From the NCBI GenBank assembly GCA_030737875.1, contig CM060912.1, positions 128,659,993 through 128,723,992 on the forward strand: 64,000 bases of DNA, read 5' to 3'. The translations under genes and the position numbers were made by a program. Source of the stretch: Allium sativum. Its lineage: Eukaryota; Streptophyta; Magnoliopsida; Asparagales; Amaryllidaceae. The notes below the pieces were generated by a model, which was given only the letters and a program-made list of their open reading frames with translations, was not told the DNA's origin and made no database searches. Shown in pieces: positions 45,614 to 56,716 of the stretch; the first letter of the stretch is position 1; every line of letters begins with the position of its first letter.

Positions 45614-45824
45614 ATGGCTAACTCGAGGTTAGAATTAGTTTGCGGCGTAATTCTTCCCGGAACCGCCCGGCATATTCCAGTGGCCGCAAACAATTGGTTC
45701 TAATGTGAGAAGTTAGTCATAATGTGCTTGAAACCCGAGGTTAGACTCAGTTTGCGATAGAAACCTGCCCGGAACCAACCGGCCTAACCGGTAGCCGCAA
45801 ACTGTCAGTCTAATGTGAGAGGTC
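45614..45824 (+). other. Two tandem long stem-loop modules, LTR E (5')
   Basis: Module 1 (45614-45720): ATGGCTAAC/GTTAGTCAT (9 pairs, one G/T), TTAGAA/TTCTAA, TTTGCGGC/GCCGCAAA. Module 2 (45731-45824): TTAGACT/AGTCTAA, TTTGCG/CGCAAA. Cores CCCGGAACCGCCCGG and CCCGGAACCAACCGG. The outer stem of module 1 is entirely different in sequence from A and B yet still pairs. Confidence 0.8.
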
Positions 45825-45965
45825 TGGGCATTAATATATAATTAATGAAAATCTGAGATAAATATGATGTCTAAAACGTGTTGAGTGGGTAAGGTTAAAC
45901 CAATTGGACCAATGAATCTGATAAACCCGTTTCGTGAATCCATAGGCCCAATACAAAGTTAGACA

Positions 45966-46080
45966 ATCTGTAACCGGTTAATCTGTAACCGGTTAATCTG
46001 TAAGTCTGTTAATCTGTAACCAGTTAATCTGTAAGTCTGTTAATCTGTAACCAGTTAATTTGTAAGTCTGTTAAATCTGT
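45966..46080. repeat. AATCTGTAACCAGTT minisatellite, LTR E (5')
   Basis: Alternating TTAATCTGTAACCAG and TTAATCTGTAAGTCTG blocks. It is shorter than the 3' LTR copy (51728-51905), so unit number changed after insertion. Confidence 0.85.
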
Positions 46081-46981
46081 ATATCTGATCCGTTAGTCTG
46101 AAAACTTGTCTGTGAACTAGTTGATCTGAATTCTGTATGTCTGAACTTGTAAACAAGATATTCTGAAATCTGTTAGCCTGGGGACACAAGGATAGGAAGG
46201 GAATTACTTGTGTCATCTGTTTTTTGGGACCCATATTAGTCAGTAACCCTTTCTGGTATCAAAAATTTGACCCAACAGTAGGTAGGGTCCGGGCACGCTT
46301 ACTGAACTAATTATAAGCGGTTCATTCAGATAATGGCGAGGGATGTTGATGGTGCGTTCCAACCGGGTCATGTGCGTGCATGGATCCCAGTCTGCCTCTG
46401 AGGATGTAAGACGCCGTGACATCTGTAAATAGGTCTGTGCCAATTGCTTGTCACTTTAGGGAGTGATACACCCTACTGTGGGGCCGACACAGGGTATTTA
46501 TGTATTAGGGAGTCGATCGCTTGGGGTAGGGTTTTAGGGTACACTTAGTTCTGTCTGTTTCTGTTGGGTGGCAACACCTGTCTGTTTCTGCGTGGTACCG
46601 TCTGTTCGGGTGGTAAAGGCCCAATTACTAGTGTACACCTAATGCTACACTCTGTTTCCGTAGGGATTTATCTGTTTCTGTTTCGGTTCGGGTGGTAAAG
46701 GCCCATTATCTGCATTTTTCTTCTGTCTGTTTCTGATCGGGTAGTAAAGGCCCATTACTAGTGCGGAAATTATTCTGTACCCGTTTCTGTTTCAGTTTAG
46801 ACATTAGGGTGACACCTAATTCTGTTATACTAGTATTAGTGCAGAGAAGTGTAAAGAAATAGCTTATGTCATTCTGTTCTTCTGTTATATCCGCTACACC
46901 TGTTACAGTTATCTCTCATCCAGTTTTATGTTCATGTCATATTATTATTATCTGTTCATAACTGAAAATCACTGGAATTGC

Positions 46982-46996
46982 CAGACTTTTTGTCTG
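46982..46996 (+). other. CAGAC-TTTTT-GTCTG hairpin, LTR E (5')
   Basis: As in A and B, about 368 bp before the LTR end. 3' LTR copy 52809-52823. Confidence 0.7.
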
Positions 46997-47366
46997 ACCC
47001 TTGTTGTTTCGCCTCCTTTCTTCCGTTCCCCCCCAGGTTTTGTAGAAGGGAATACTCTAGCTTGATCAAGATTTCTTCCGCTTGAAGTGCTTAAAGTATG
47101 GCTTGTCTTCTTCCGTGGGGATTATGATTTTAAACTATGCATTCTGAAGGCTTTTGTACAAGACTGATATTTTGTACTTGAATTCTGATATTGTGATTTG
47201 AAAGGATGTAACCAAGCTTATTTCAGTTTCTGTTGAAATAAAGTTATAAATTTTTCAAGTACTGTTTTATCTATCTTGTAAGTTTCTGTTTTGTTTACTA
47301 AAATGCTCCATCAAAGTTAAGGCATTCCCTTTGTGAGTGACCTTAACGGAGGTGGGGTGTTACACT

Positions 47367-47378
47367 TGGTATCAGAGT
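47367..47378 (+). other. Primer binding site (tRNA-iMet), element E
   Basis: TGGTATCAGAGT two bases after the LTR end; last base differs from A, B and C. Confidence 0.88.
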
Positions 47379-47543
47379 TAAAGGTTACCAGATTAGATAA
47401 AAGTTTTTGAAAACTATTTTCAAGAAGGTTTTGAAAGGAAGTATTTTCAAAAATAAAGGTTATTTTGAAAAACATAATCCCCAAGAGCCATATACCTTTC
47501 CTTCAGTCCTTTTTGTATTGAATCTTTCCTTTTTCGTTTCAGC

Positions 47544-48476
47544 ATGTCTGAAGCATCTGAGATACCAGAGGGTGTTCATGTACCCGGTTGGTTTCGTCAA
47601 TATCTTGAGGCTAGGACCGCCGCCGCAGGTCCAGCAAATGATCCCCTTCCTCCACCCCCTCCTCATGCAATTACTTTTTCAAAGATCTGTAGAGATTTTA
47701 GGACCATGGGTGGAAAGGATTTCAAGGGAACTGAATCATTCGTAGAAGCGAGGAACTAGCTCAAAGAAACTGAGGATCTATTCGTTATCTTCGAGGTGGA
47801 CGATAGGCAGAAGGTACAGTTGGCGGTATGGCTGCTCAAAGACGAAGCTTCCTATTTGTGGGAAGTCACTAACGCCGAGAGGCCAGTTGAAACATGGATG
47901 GATTTCAGAACAAGGTTTGAGACAAAATTCCTCTCGCAAGCTGAACGAAGTTTACAACTGGAAAAGTTCTTATCTCTTAAGCAAGGAAGTATGACGGTCA
48001 AGGAATACGTCAACCAGTTCAACCAACTAGCTAGGTTCGGATTGGATTTAGTCAACACTCAGCATAAAAAGGCTCTCCGCTTTGTTAAAGGATTGAACGA
48101 GCCACTGCACAACTTGGCCATGACCCATGTTCCCATGGGAGCGACTTACGAGAAATTGGAGGACATGGCACTACTGCACGAGGAAGACAAGGGCTCGAAA
48201 GAGACAAAGAAGGAAGAACCACAGAATAAGAAAGCAGGGCCCAAAAAGGAAACACAAAGGAAGGATGAGAAGTCTAAAGATAAGAAGGGGAAAAAGTGCT
48301 TTACTTGTGGAAGCTCGACTCATCTGAACAAGGATTGCAGAAAAAGGAAGGGCACTTGCTTCAACTGTGGTGAGATGGGACTCTTCACTAGGGACTGCCC
48401 GAAGAGACGAGGGCAAGGGCAGAGGGCAGAACCCACTTCTGGAGGACAGGCGAATGCTCAAGGGACTGGTAGATAG
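47544..48476 (+). pseudogene. gag of element E
   Basis: Start MSEASEIPEG aligned with A and B. A UAG at 47757-47759 (codon 72) stands where the sister elements have tryptophan or leucine; the frame then continues to 48476. The capsid region (LAVWLLKDEASYLWEVTN, QGSMTVKEYVNQFNQLARF) and basic linker are clear. The first knuckle CFTCGSSTHLNKDC is complete; the second, CFNCGEMGLFTRDC, has leucine in place of the zinc-binding histidine. The stop at 48476 comes before protease, so unlike B there is no fusion to pol. Confidence 0.9.
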
Positions 48477-49288
48477 GGTAGAAATAAGAAAATTTAAGTA
48501 GAAGGTTTAATTTTTTTATCTGATTGTTGAGTTAAAACTCTTTCTGATTCTGGCATTTTGATTCTGTAATCGATACTCTGCACGTTAATACTAGTACTGT
48601 TTCTGATTCCGCTGTAGACCCAAATCCATAAGGGTTATGACTCATCTGTTTGAGATTGGGGTTTGAGAAGATATCTGTGTTAGGCGTCAAGTAGGACGCA
48701 TACATTCTGGGTTTTATCATGTTTAGTTTCCTAAGAATCATTCGGTAATCTGATCTGTACCAGTAATCTATAAATATCTGAATATTTCTGATAAGGTTAA
48801 GATTTCCAGTTTTGACATTATCTAAAGAGGGTAATCCTCTGGGTGTCAATCTGATGTGGGTTTCGGTCTTCGGGGCCGATACTTAGGACCCATGTCTAAT
48901 GGGAACCAAGTTTTTGTTTTATCTGTACTCGCTTCCATCATTCGACTATATCATATCGATCGAATCTTCGAACTTTAGGTAGAAATTAATGGGTGTAAAC
49001 ATGTGTTTGAGACATGTTATGTTTGATGGTTGCAAGTGGATGCAAGTGGTTGCTAGTGGTTGCTCGTGGACGCATATACACACACTAGGCACTAGATCGG
49101 CTCGAAAACACTCTCATACTGCATATGGATGTGTGAGCATTTTCAATTTTTGTGGATGCAAAATGATTGACTCAGCACATGGATGTTGCATATGACTGAA
49201 TGGATGTGAACTCATATAGAAATGATATGTATCGAGTAAGGAAATTGCATACATGTTGGACTCATGGCACTGGCATAATTCGCACTAA
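48477..49288 (+). other. Pol deletion scar in element E
   Basis: SDSG followed by LCTL/LVLF-like residues near 48541-48605 is a decayed protease start (compare [16 protein letters not shown] in A). After about 48620 coding homology is lost. A copy of the GATCTGATGTTGGTTTCGGC motif of element C lies at 48843-48890. From about 48995 the sequence again matches the 3' UTRs of A and B (ATGTGTTTGAGACATGTTATG). Confidence 0.75.
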
Positions 49289-49315
49289 GGAGGTCAACTG
49301 AATCAGTGGACCGCC
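49289..49315 (+). other. Conserved stem-loop between gag and polypurine tract (E)
   Basis: Same 27 bases as element B, 21420-21446, retained although pol has been lost. Retention suggests a cis-acting role. Confidence 0.75.
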
Positions 49316-49483
49316 TGATCTTTGCATTAGATAAGGAACATATACACACACCATTGCATATGTTCATACAACATTAGAAGTTTATAAGGACAATGGACGC
49401 CAGTGATTGATGATTGAGTAGATGGATGTTGGATGGTAGGACACATTCTTCTTAACTTAAAGATTTCGGGGACGAAATCCTTT

Positions 49484-49496
49484 AAGGAGGGGAGAA
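49484..49496 (+). other. Polypurine tract of element E
   Basis: AAGGAGGGGAGAA directly before the 3' LTR. Confidence 0.92.
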
Positions 49497-49746
49497 TGTA
49501 ACACCCCGTACTTTCTATGAACGTATAAGTAACAAATCAGAGGATAATTAATTTTTCAAATAAGAATCAAGGGAAACGGGCTGCTCCATTGCGTTCGTCT
49601 TGGAATTCTGCTTGGAAACGAGTCCGAGTTTGAAAGAATCGGAGTCCGTATGAGGGAGATATGACCCCCCGAAGTTTCAGAAATTTTCAGAATCGAAGAC
49701 AGTTCGAAATTCGAATTCAAAATTCAAATTCAAACCCAGAAGCGGG

Positions 49747-49770
49747 CTGGGCGGGAAATTTCCCGCCCAG
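49747..49770. promoter_or_regulatory. 24-bp perfect palindrome with two E2F sites, LTR E (3')
   Basis: The centre GGCGGGAAATTTCCCGCC carries two opposed TTTCCCGCC sites, extended by CTG/CAG at the ends. About 223 bp upstream of TATA. Plant E2F/DP dimers bind TTTCCCGC-type sites in S-phase promoters. Confidence 0.6.
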
Positions 49771-51378
49771 GACCCAGGTCGACTGGGGAGTCGACTGGGC
49801 AGTCGACCCCCCAGGACCCAGGTCGACTGGGCAGTCGACTCCCCAGACCAGGTCGACTGGGCAGTCGACCTGGGGGTCGACCTCCCTGGTCGAACCTGGT
49901 GCGTGTGTGTGCGATTTTTAGGGCTGTGACGTGTTTGGACGGACCTGATGAGTTCTAAGGTTAATCTGAGGGCCTAAATGAGTTCTTACACCTATAAATA
50001 CATCCTAAGACCTAGCCTTCTCTACACACAATTCTATTCTGCTTCTACTCTACCTCTATTCTAATAAAAATAAAAATGGCATCGCTACTCTGCTGGAATC
50101 AAAACTAGAAGCTAACCAACATCAACCTAAGCAACTCAATTCAAATTAGAGATTAAAGCTTCTGCAATGATTCTACAACAATTAAAGTTCTTTCTTTAAT
50201 CCAACCAAGGCAAGTACAGTTATTTTCCGCTATAAACTGTAATCATAATTGTGACATGATTGTAAATCTCAATTTGAGATTGTGTATGTTCTGATCTATT
50301 TTATTCTGTATCGCTTCTTCTTTCTGTTCTATAGCCAGGCTACTACGAACCTGCGCCAATCTCCTAAGAGATTAACGCACGAACGCTAAAATGTTGGGAC
50401 AAATAATGAATGTGGCCTAATTGGACATGGCTAATCTGTGACTGATTTAAGAAAAAAGGACATAGGTTGTAAACTAGATTTAGATCTATGCATATTCTGT
50501 GAATTGGAAGAAGAGGAACCATGGTATGTTAACATGTGACTTGAGACATTGGACATAACACATATTTTGAACTAAGATCTGTTATAACTAGATTGTTGGG
50601 CATATTGTTTATATAACAATTCATGATTTGAAAGAGAATATGACTTAGGTGTGAAGATCTATATTAAGATTTTATAACTATCAAATGTGAATAACACCTA
50701 AGTAGGAGACTTTTGAATATATGACATGCATTGAAATCGATGGCTATATTTGGTATAATTTATATGTGAATCTTTTGTACTAGGCAAGTTGAACTAAATT
50801 GGGACATGTAAATTATGACCATTATCTATGACAAGTAAATTCAATGCCAACGTGGGGTATATGATCATAGTGTGAATCATGACAACTATTTAGGCATGCA
50901 AACTTAGGCCAAATTTATAATTAGGCAAGATATGTTTGTGAAACTTTAAGGAATGATTAAATCTGTTATATTTGCCTAATTTGCTAGTTCTGCTATATTT
51001 GCCTAATCTGCTAGTTCTGTTATATTGCCTTTCTGTTATATTGCTTAATCTGCTAGTTCTGCTATACTGCCTAGTCTGCTAGATTTGTTCATCTGCCAAA
51101 TCTGTCATCTGCTAAGTCTGTTGAAAATGCCAAATCTGCTAAACTAAATCTGTTGAGATGCCTAATCTGTTGTCTGCTAAATCTGCTAGTTTGCTTAATC
51201 AGCTAAATCCATTTGGTCGCCTAATCTGCAAAATCTGTTATCTGTTATATCTGTTGAGTTGATATAATTAGTCCGTTATTGACATAATCTGAATTGGCTA
51301 TAGTTATGAATAATTGACATGTATATTAGGCGTGGGTATAAATGGTAAATCATTAATTAATTGGCCGCAAAGATAAAC

Positions 51379-51590
51379 ATGGCTAACTCGAGGTTAGAAT
51401 GAGTTTGCGGCGTAATTCTGCCCGGAACCGCCCGGCATATTCCAGTGGCCGCAGACAATAGGTTCTAATGTGAGAAGTTAGTCATAACGTGCTTGAAACC
51501 CGAGGTTAGACTCAGTTTGCGATAGAAACCTGCCCGGAACCAACCGGCCTAACCAGTAGCCGCAAACTGTCCGTCACATGTGAGAGGTCT
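51379..51590 (+). other. Two tandem long stem-loop modules, LTR E (3')
   Basis: Module 1 51379-51485; module 2 51496-51590. Module 1 matches the 5' LTR with one arm base changed (GCAGACAA); module 2 has decayed right arm (CCGTCACATG). Confidence 0.72.
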
Positions 51591-51727
51591 GGGCATTAAT
51601 ATATAATTAATGAAAATCTGAGATAAATATGATGTCTAAAACGTGTTGGGTGGGTAAGGTTAAACCAATTGGACCAATGAATCTAATAAACCCGTTTCGT
51701 GAATCTGTAGGCCCAATACAAAGTTAG

Positions 51728-51905
51728 ACAATCTGTAACCGGTTAATCTGTAACCGGTTAATTTGTAAGTCTGTTAATCTGTAACCAGTTAATCTGTAAG
51801 TCTGTTAATCTGTAACCAGTTAATCTGTAAGTCTGTTAATCTGTAACCAGTTAATCTGTAAGTCCGTTAATCTGTAACTAGTTAATCTGTAAGTCTGTTA
51901 AATCT
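51728..51905. repeat. AATCTGTAACCAGTT minisatellite, LTR E (3')
   Basis: About twice as long as the 5' LTR array; shows replication-slippage expansion since insertion. Confidence 0.85.
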
Positions 51906-53103
51906 GTATATCTGATCCGTTAGTCTGAAAACTTGTCTGTGAACTAGTTGATCTGAATTCTGTATGTCTGAACTTGTAAACAAGATAATCTGAAATCTGT
52001 TAGCCTGGGGACACAAGGATAGGAAGGGAATTACTTGTGTCAACTGTTGTTTGGGACTCATATTAGTCAGTAACCCTTTCTGGTATCAAAACTTTGACCC
52101 AACAGTTGGTAGGGTCCGGGCACGCTTACTGAACTAATTATAAGCGGTTCATTCTGATAATGGCGAGGAATGTTGATGGTGCGTTCCAACCGGGTCATGT
52201 GCGTGCATGGATCCCAGTCTGCCTCTGAGGATGTAAGACGCCGTGACATCTGTAAATAGGTCTGTGCCAATTGCTTGTCACTTTAGGGAGTGATACACCC
52301 TACTGTGGGGCCGACACAGGGTATTTATGTATTAGGGAGCCGATCGCTTGGGTTAGGGTTTTAGGGTACACTTAGTTCTGCCTATTTCTGTTGGGTGGCA
52401 ACACCTGTCTGTTTCCACGTGGTACCGTCTGTTCGGGTGGTAAAGGCCCAATTACTAGTGTACACCTAATGCTACATTCTGTTTCCGTAGGGATTTATCT
52501 GTTTCTGTTTCGGTTTGGGTGGTAAAGGCCCATTATCTGCATTCTGCTTCTGTCTGTTTCTGATCGGGTGGTAAAGGCCCATTACTAGCACGAAAATTAT
52601 TCTGTACCCGTTTCTGTTTCAGTTTAGACATTAGGGTGACACCTAATTCTGTTATACTAGTATTAGTGCAGAGAAGTGTAAAGAAATAGCTTATGTCATT
52701 CTGTTCTTCTGTTATATCCGCTACACCTATTACAGTTATCTCTCATCCAGTTTTATGTTCATGTCATGTTATTATTATCTGTTCATAACTGAAAATCACT
52801 GGACTTGCCAGACTTTTTGTCTGACCCTTGTTGTTTCGCCTCCTTTCTTCCATTTCCCACCCCCAGGTTTTGTAGAAGGGAATATTCTAGCTTGATCAAG
52901 ATTTCTTCCGCTTGAAGTGCTTAAAGTATGGCTTGTCTTCTTCCTTGGGATTATGATTTTAAACTATGCATTCTAAAGGCTTTTGTACAAGACTGATATT
53001 TTGTACTTGAATTCTGATATTGTGATTTGAAAGGATGTAACCAAGCTTATTTCGGTTTCTGTTGAAATAAAGTTATAAATTTTTCAAGTACTGTTTTATC
53101 TGT

Positions 53104-53956
53104 TGTTAGCCCACTTTGTGAACTGGGCAACACAAAGTCAAGATGTGAAACATTGAAGAACTTGGAAAGCACAAAGGCGGGTCGGATCGAGGCACTGAAG
53201 CGGGTCGGATCGGATGAATTTTGCTGTTCGGATCGGTGAACTATTTGCTGTTGGAATCAGAGAGGCACAGCTGTTCGGATCGGAGAGCAACCTACTTCCA
53301 GTTGGATCGGAGAGCTACCTGCTACGAAGACAGATCGGAACGGAGTAAAAGAGAACGAAGACTTAGCCTTGGGACAAAACCGGATCGGATCGGATACCCC
53401 GATCCGAACCCCTCCTATTCACTCTTCCGATCCGAACCCATCTTCCACGTCATTCTCCTGCATGAGCGCCTGGTTATTCAGAGCGGCTATGACCAGTTCC
53501 TACCCACAACGTCCACTGCTCTGATGCGTTGTCAACACAGAAATCCATCCGAACCCGAGGCTGATGGGATGGATGACACGTGGCTCCGATCCGGATCGGG
53601 TTCTGAGCCAATTCTCACCTATAAATACCCTGTCTGGAGACAAAGAAAAGGATCTTTTTCTGGCACTTTGAGGGTTCATCCATCTTCATAACCCGAATTC
53701 CAGCACTCCCGGAAAATCCAAATCTTCTTTCATTATTTGTTTTTAGACAATTGAGTGAATGTAAGTGAGTTATGAGAGAAATTCAGTGAATATTTCATTG
53801 TAATTGCAACTGCATCATTGAAAATAGTGAAAGACAAGTGGACGTAGGCATTTCTTCGCCGAACCACTATAAATCCTGTGTGTTCATTTTACTTTTGATC
53901 TTATTTCATTCTGCTTTTAGTCAGTTTGGGTGTTAGAACCACTTTTTGGTCTAACA
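53104..53956 (+). mobile_element. Solo LTR of an unrelated family in LTR E
   Basis: 853 bp absent from the 5' LTR, flanked by TCTGT at 53099-53103 and 53957-53961. Ends TGTTAG...CTAACA. Inside: repeats of GGATCGGA/GATCGGAT around 53175-53410, CTATAAATACC at about 53620, and a copia-like downstream phrase GGACGTAGGCATTTCTTCGC, then CGAACCACTATAAATCCTGT. No primer site or coding sequence, so it is best read as a solo LTR. The 156-codon frame across it is not a gene. Confidence 0.85.
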
Positions 53957-54051
53957 TCTGTCTTGTAAGTTTCTGTTCTGTTTACTAAAATGCTCCATCA
54001 AAGTTAAGGCATTCCCTTTGTGAGTGACCTTAACAGAGGTGGGGTGTTACA

Positions 54052-54056
54052 ACCAT
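54052..54056. repeat. Target site duplication of element E (right)
   Basis: ACCAT, matching 43725-43729. Confidence 0.92.
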
Positions 54057-55297
54057 CTTCCAGCTCGTGTTCGTCTGACTATATGTCCCCATCATTAGTG
54101 CAATGTCTAAGCACATCAAAAGAGTTCTTACTCATTATATTTTCCGCTAATTTTTTCCCACTTTAACTAACTGGCTTTTTAGCTTTGCTCGCAACAAATT
54201 CTTTCCTTTTCCATTTCTTGAGCAATAGATCTCTTGCTTGTCTGTTACTTGTAGAGGACATCGGTCTTGGTTGTTTCCTTAGCTGCTCACAGTTCTCTTC
54301 CTGCCTGCTTTCCATTTTCTGAGCCCCTGAATCACCCTCAGGAACTCTATCGTGTTCTCTCTCTTCTCTATTCTTTCCAGTAGTATGGGTGTTTGTTTTA
54401 TCAATGTTGTTGCATTTTTCCAATCTATGTCCGAAAATCTTGCATTAAGAACATTGGGCAGGCTACCACAAGTAGTACACTTTTACTTCCTGAACAGTTC
54501 CATCGTCCAGCAACACCGGAAGCGTGTCAGGCATTTCATCCGTCACAGCAACTTCTACTATATATTTAGCATACCCCAAACGGTCCATTTTCACGGTAGA
54601 CTGATCCATACATAGAAATTTCCCGACTAACGAGGCTAGCCAACAGATTCCTAACCTAGACCAAGCCACCATTGGAAGATCAAATATTGTTATCCATACT
54701 GGAACGTTTTTAATTCCTTTACTAGTACTACCCATCGGGACATCCCATTTCTTGACTATGAAGACCTTATTTCTAATTATAATGGGATCTGCTTCAGGAA
54801 TCCTCTTCCTATCCTCACTATCCAGAATTAGAAAGAAAAAAACGTTACCGTTAAATTTGATGCTGATCGGCCCTCTTGGTTGCCAGTGCTACTTGAGATA
54901 CGTTACCACAACTCCATAGGAGATTGGTTCATCAAGAAAGAATCCAATAAGATAATCTTACCAGATGTCTACACTAGCTTGTCGAATGTCATCAGTAGGC
55001 ACGACGTTCTTTCCAGAGAATTTGTGGATGATCACTGGCGGTAAGAAGGATCCAGCGTTGCGTGGTTTAGAGGCAAAAAGAAGACCATTTCACAGAGGGA
55101 AGCGGAGGGTTGGAGGGGCGATTAGGAAGCAAAGGAGGCGGATTTGGGTTAGGAGGGAAAGGAGGAGGCATAGGGATTGCTGAGGGAAGGGCTCGAGGCG
55201 ATGGAATAGACAGAGGTGTTGAGCGGCTAGATAAGGAAAGAGGAATTGATGTCACCATTTTTGAGTGGCTTGAGACTTGAAATTGTTTAATTATCAT
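54057..55297 (-). pseudogene. DUF4283 / LINE ORF1-like protein, N-terminal part
   Basis: Minus strand. A Met at 55258 (or 55297) opens a proline/serine-rich N-terminus (LPSAIPMPPPFPPNPNPPP), then KNVVPTDDIRQASVDIW, DYLIGFFLDEPISYGVV, and VPVWITIFDLPMVAWSRLGI...DRLGYAKYIVEVAV, the pattern of the DUF4283 domain found in plant LINE ORF1 and related zinc-knuckle proteins. A basic region follows (KKWKRKEFVASKAKK). Stops after SVDIW, after VVVTYL and after AKKPVS, plus frame changes, disable it. The frame continues beyond element E at 43729. The CCHC knuckle usually after DUF4283 is not visible. Confidence 0.75.
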
Positions 55298-55476
55298 TTT
55301 TCTTCGTTTTTAATGTAAATTAAGTAATGAGAATAAGTGTTTTAGTTGTTATGTATGGTAGCAGCCTAAGAAAATTATTGTATTATGTAGCTTTTTGGCT
55401 AGTCAAAGACATATCAAGATTTGATCAATAAACAAATATATTTATTTTATTGTTTACTTGTCGTCTATTTTACTGT
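55298..55476. other. Spacer upstream of DUF4283 relic
   Basis: AT-rich; no feature seen. Confidence 0.4.
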
Positions 55477-55766
55477 GCCATTCGATAATAGTTAATCGGA
55501 GAACATGAAGAAACACTCTAGTCTTCAAGAATTGCCATGATTTGAATAGGTATTGACTGGTGGAAATTGACCCAGTCTATTCGGATGGCTTGGAATGATC
55601 AATACTGAACGTGAGCTATTCTTTGGGTTGATATTTTGCTTTGGACCAGATCTAATCCTGACTCGGTCGGTTTGACCGCTGCAGGTTTCGGCTAGGTATT
55701 CTTTGATATGAGTTCATAATTCCAATGAGCCTTGATGGCTTTGCCAAAAGGCCCATCAATACTTTG
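55477..55766 (-). repeat. Partial copy of LTR-like block 42047-42328
   Basis: Runs from GTGCCATTCGA to AAAAGGCCCATCAA in the same orientation as the first copy, with single-base changes. It corresponds to the part upstream of the minus-strand TATA in 41821-42340. The two copies bracket the DUF4283 relic and element E. Confidence 0.7.
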
Positions 55767-56504
55767 CCCCTTAAAGTACGTTGCGTTGGAAACGGGGCAT
55801 GCTTTGTAATTATTCCCTCAGTTATTTTTCCACATGAGCAAAAGAGTCACCTATAGGTCGATTTGGGCAACTCCGTCGAGTCTCGTAAACTGGAGCTGGC
55901 TTAATGAATGCCTTGGTGAAAGGTTTCTAGTGTTAATTTATGAAGCACATAAACACTAAATCGAAACCAAAATTAATAGATCTATGTAAAATAATGTAAA
56001 TCGAGTATTATACCTGCTATTACATTCGCAATTATTGGAATTTAATCTTGCTTATTTGATTCGACTTGGATATGATTGCATTGACTTCGAGCACTCCAAA
56101 TGTCGAGCCTCCGTAGTAATCCACACGAACAAAGTATTCGATTGTCATACAAATCAAAGGGAGAAGGGAAGACAACCGTGCTAACCGCCATTTTGATTTT
56201 GTTTTCTAGGGCTTTATTTCAAACGATCGAATAGCCTTGAAATAAAATGTATGCATGTAACTTATAAAAGAAATAAAACCCCTTTTAACATGTATATCTG
56301 AACGATAAATAAGGAAACATTCCCTATGCTTATTAAACAAAATATCAATGGTTGATATTTTAATTTTACTCCAAAAAAAAACCAGTAATCCCCTTACAAT
56401 GTTCTAAGTGTGTGACCCTATAGGTTATTAAAACATTGGAAATGATTTTAAATCGTATTTAAAATAAGAAACAGTGATTGGCATCTTGCCATATGTCGAT
56501 GCTA
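55767..56504. other. Unassigned stretch, right edge of the composite block
   Basis: No coding frame of note and no repeat recognised except AT-rich text. It ends where the tRNA-Pro array resumes. Confidence 0.4.
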
Positions 56505-56716
56505 CATAATTTCACTTTTATTCCACAAATCAACCCTTTCAGCTTGTGTATTTGACTATTTGGTCCGATTGCATGATTCTAAATTAGGTCGGGGATATCC
56601 AATTTTATGGAAAATTTTGGCTAATTTTAAAGATGATATTTTTTCCAAGTTCTTCGTTAATCGACCTTAAGTTGCATGTTATCCCAAGACCTGTACATAT
56701 CAGCCAATTCATCAAA

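Larger units (their letters stand above)
43730..47364 (+). repeat. 5' LTR of element E
   Basis: 3635 bp. U3: GC palindrome (43982-44001, left arm mutated), GTCGAC cluster (44012-44130), TATAAATA (44223-44230). R/U5: CTGCTAGTTCTG-type repeats (45190-45500), AATCTGTAACCAGTT minisatellite (45966-46080), stem-loop modules (45614-45824), hairpin (46982-46996). Confidence 0.94.
43730..54051 (+). mobile_element. Element E: gag-only Tekay-type retrotransposon
   Basis: 10322 bp with 5' LTR 43730-47364, gag, remnant of protease, deleted pol, 3' UTR, polypurine tract, 3' LTR 49497-54051. LTR ends TGTAACACCC...GTTACA; target duplication ACCAT. Gag, 3' UTR stem-loop, polypurine tract and LTR modules are clearly homologous to A and B. 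The whole RT-RNase H-integrase region is absent from an internal domain of only 2132 bp. It could move only with enzymes from a relative. It inserted into the minus-strand DUF4283 gene. Confidence 0.94.
49497..54051 (+). repeat. 3' LTR of element E (with solo LTR inside)
   Basis: 4555 bp; 3697 bp after removing the nested solo LTR and one target copy. TATA at 49993. Minisatellite longer than in the 5' LTR. Confidence 0.94.

Noticed and set aside
53221..53691. 156-codon frame
   Set aside because: Lies wholly inside a solo LTR and follows its GATCGGA repeats; no domain or conserved start.
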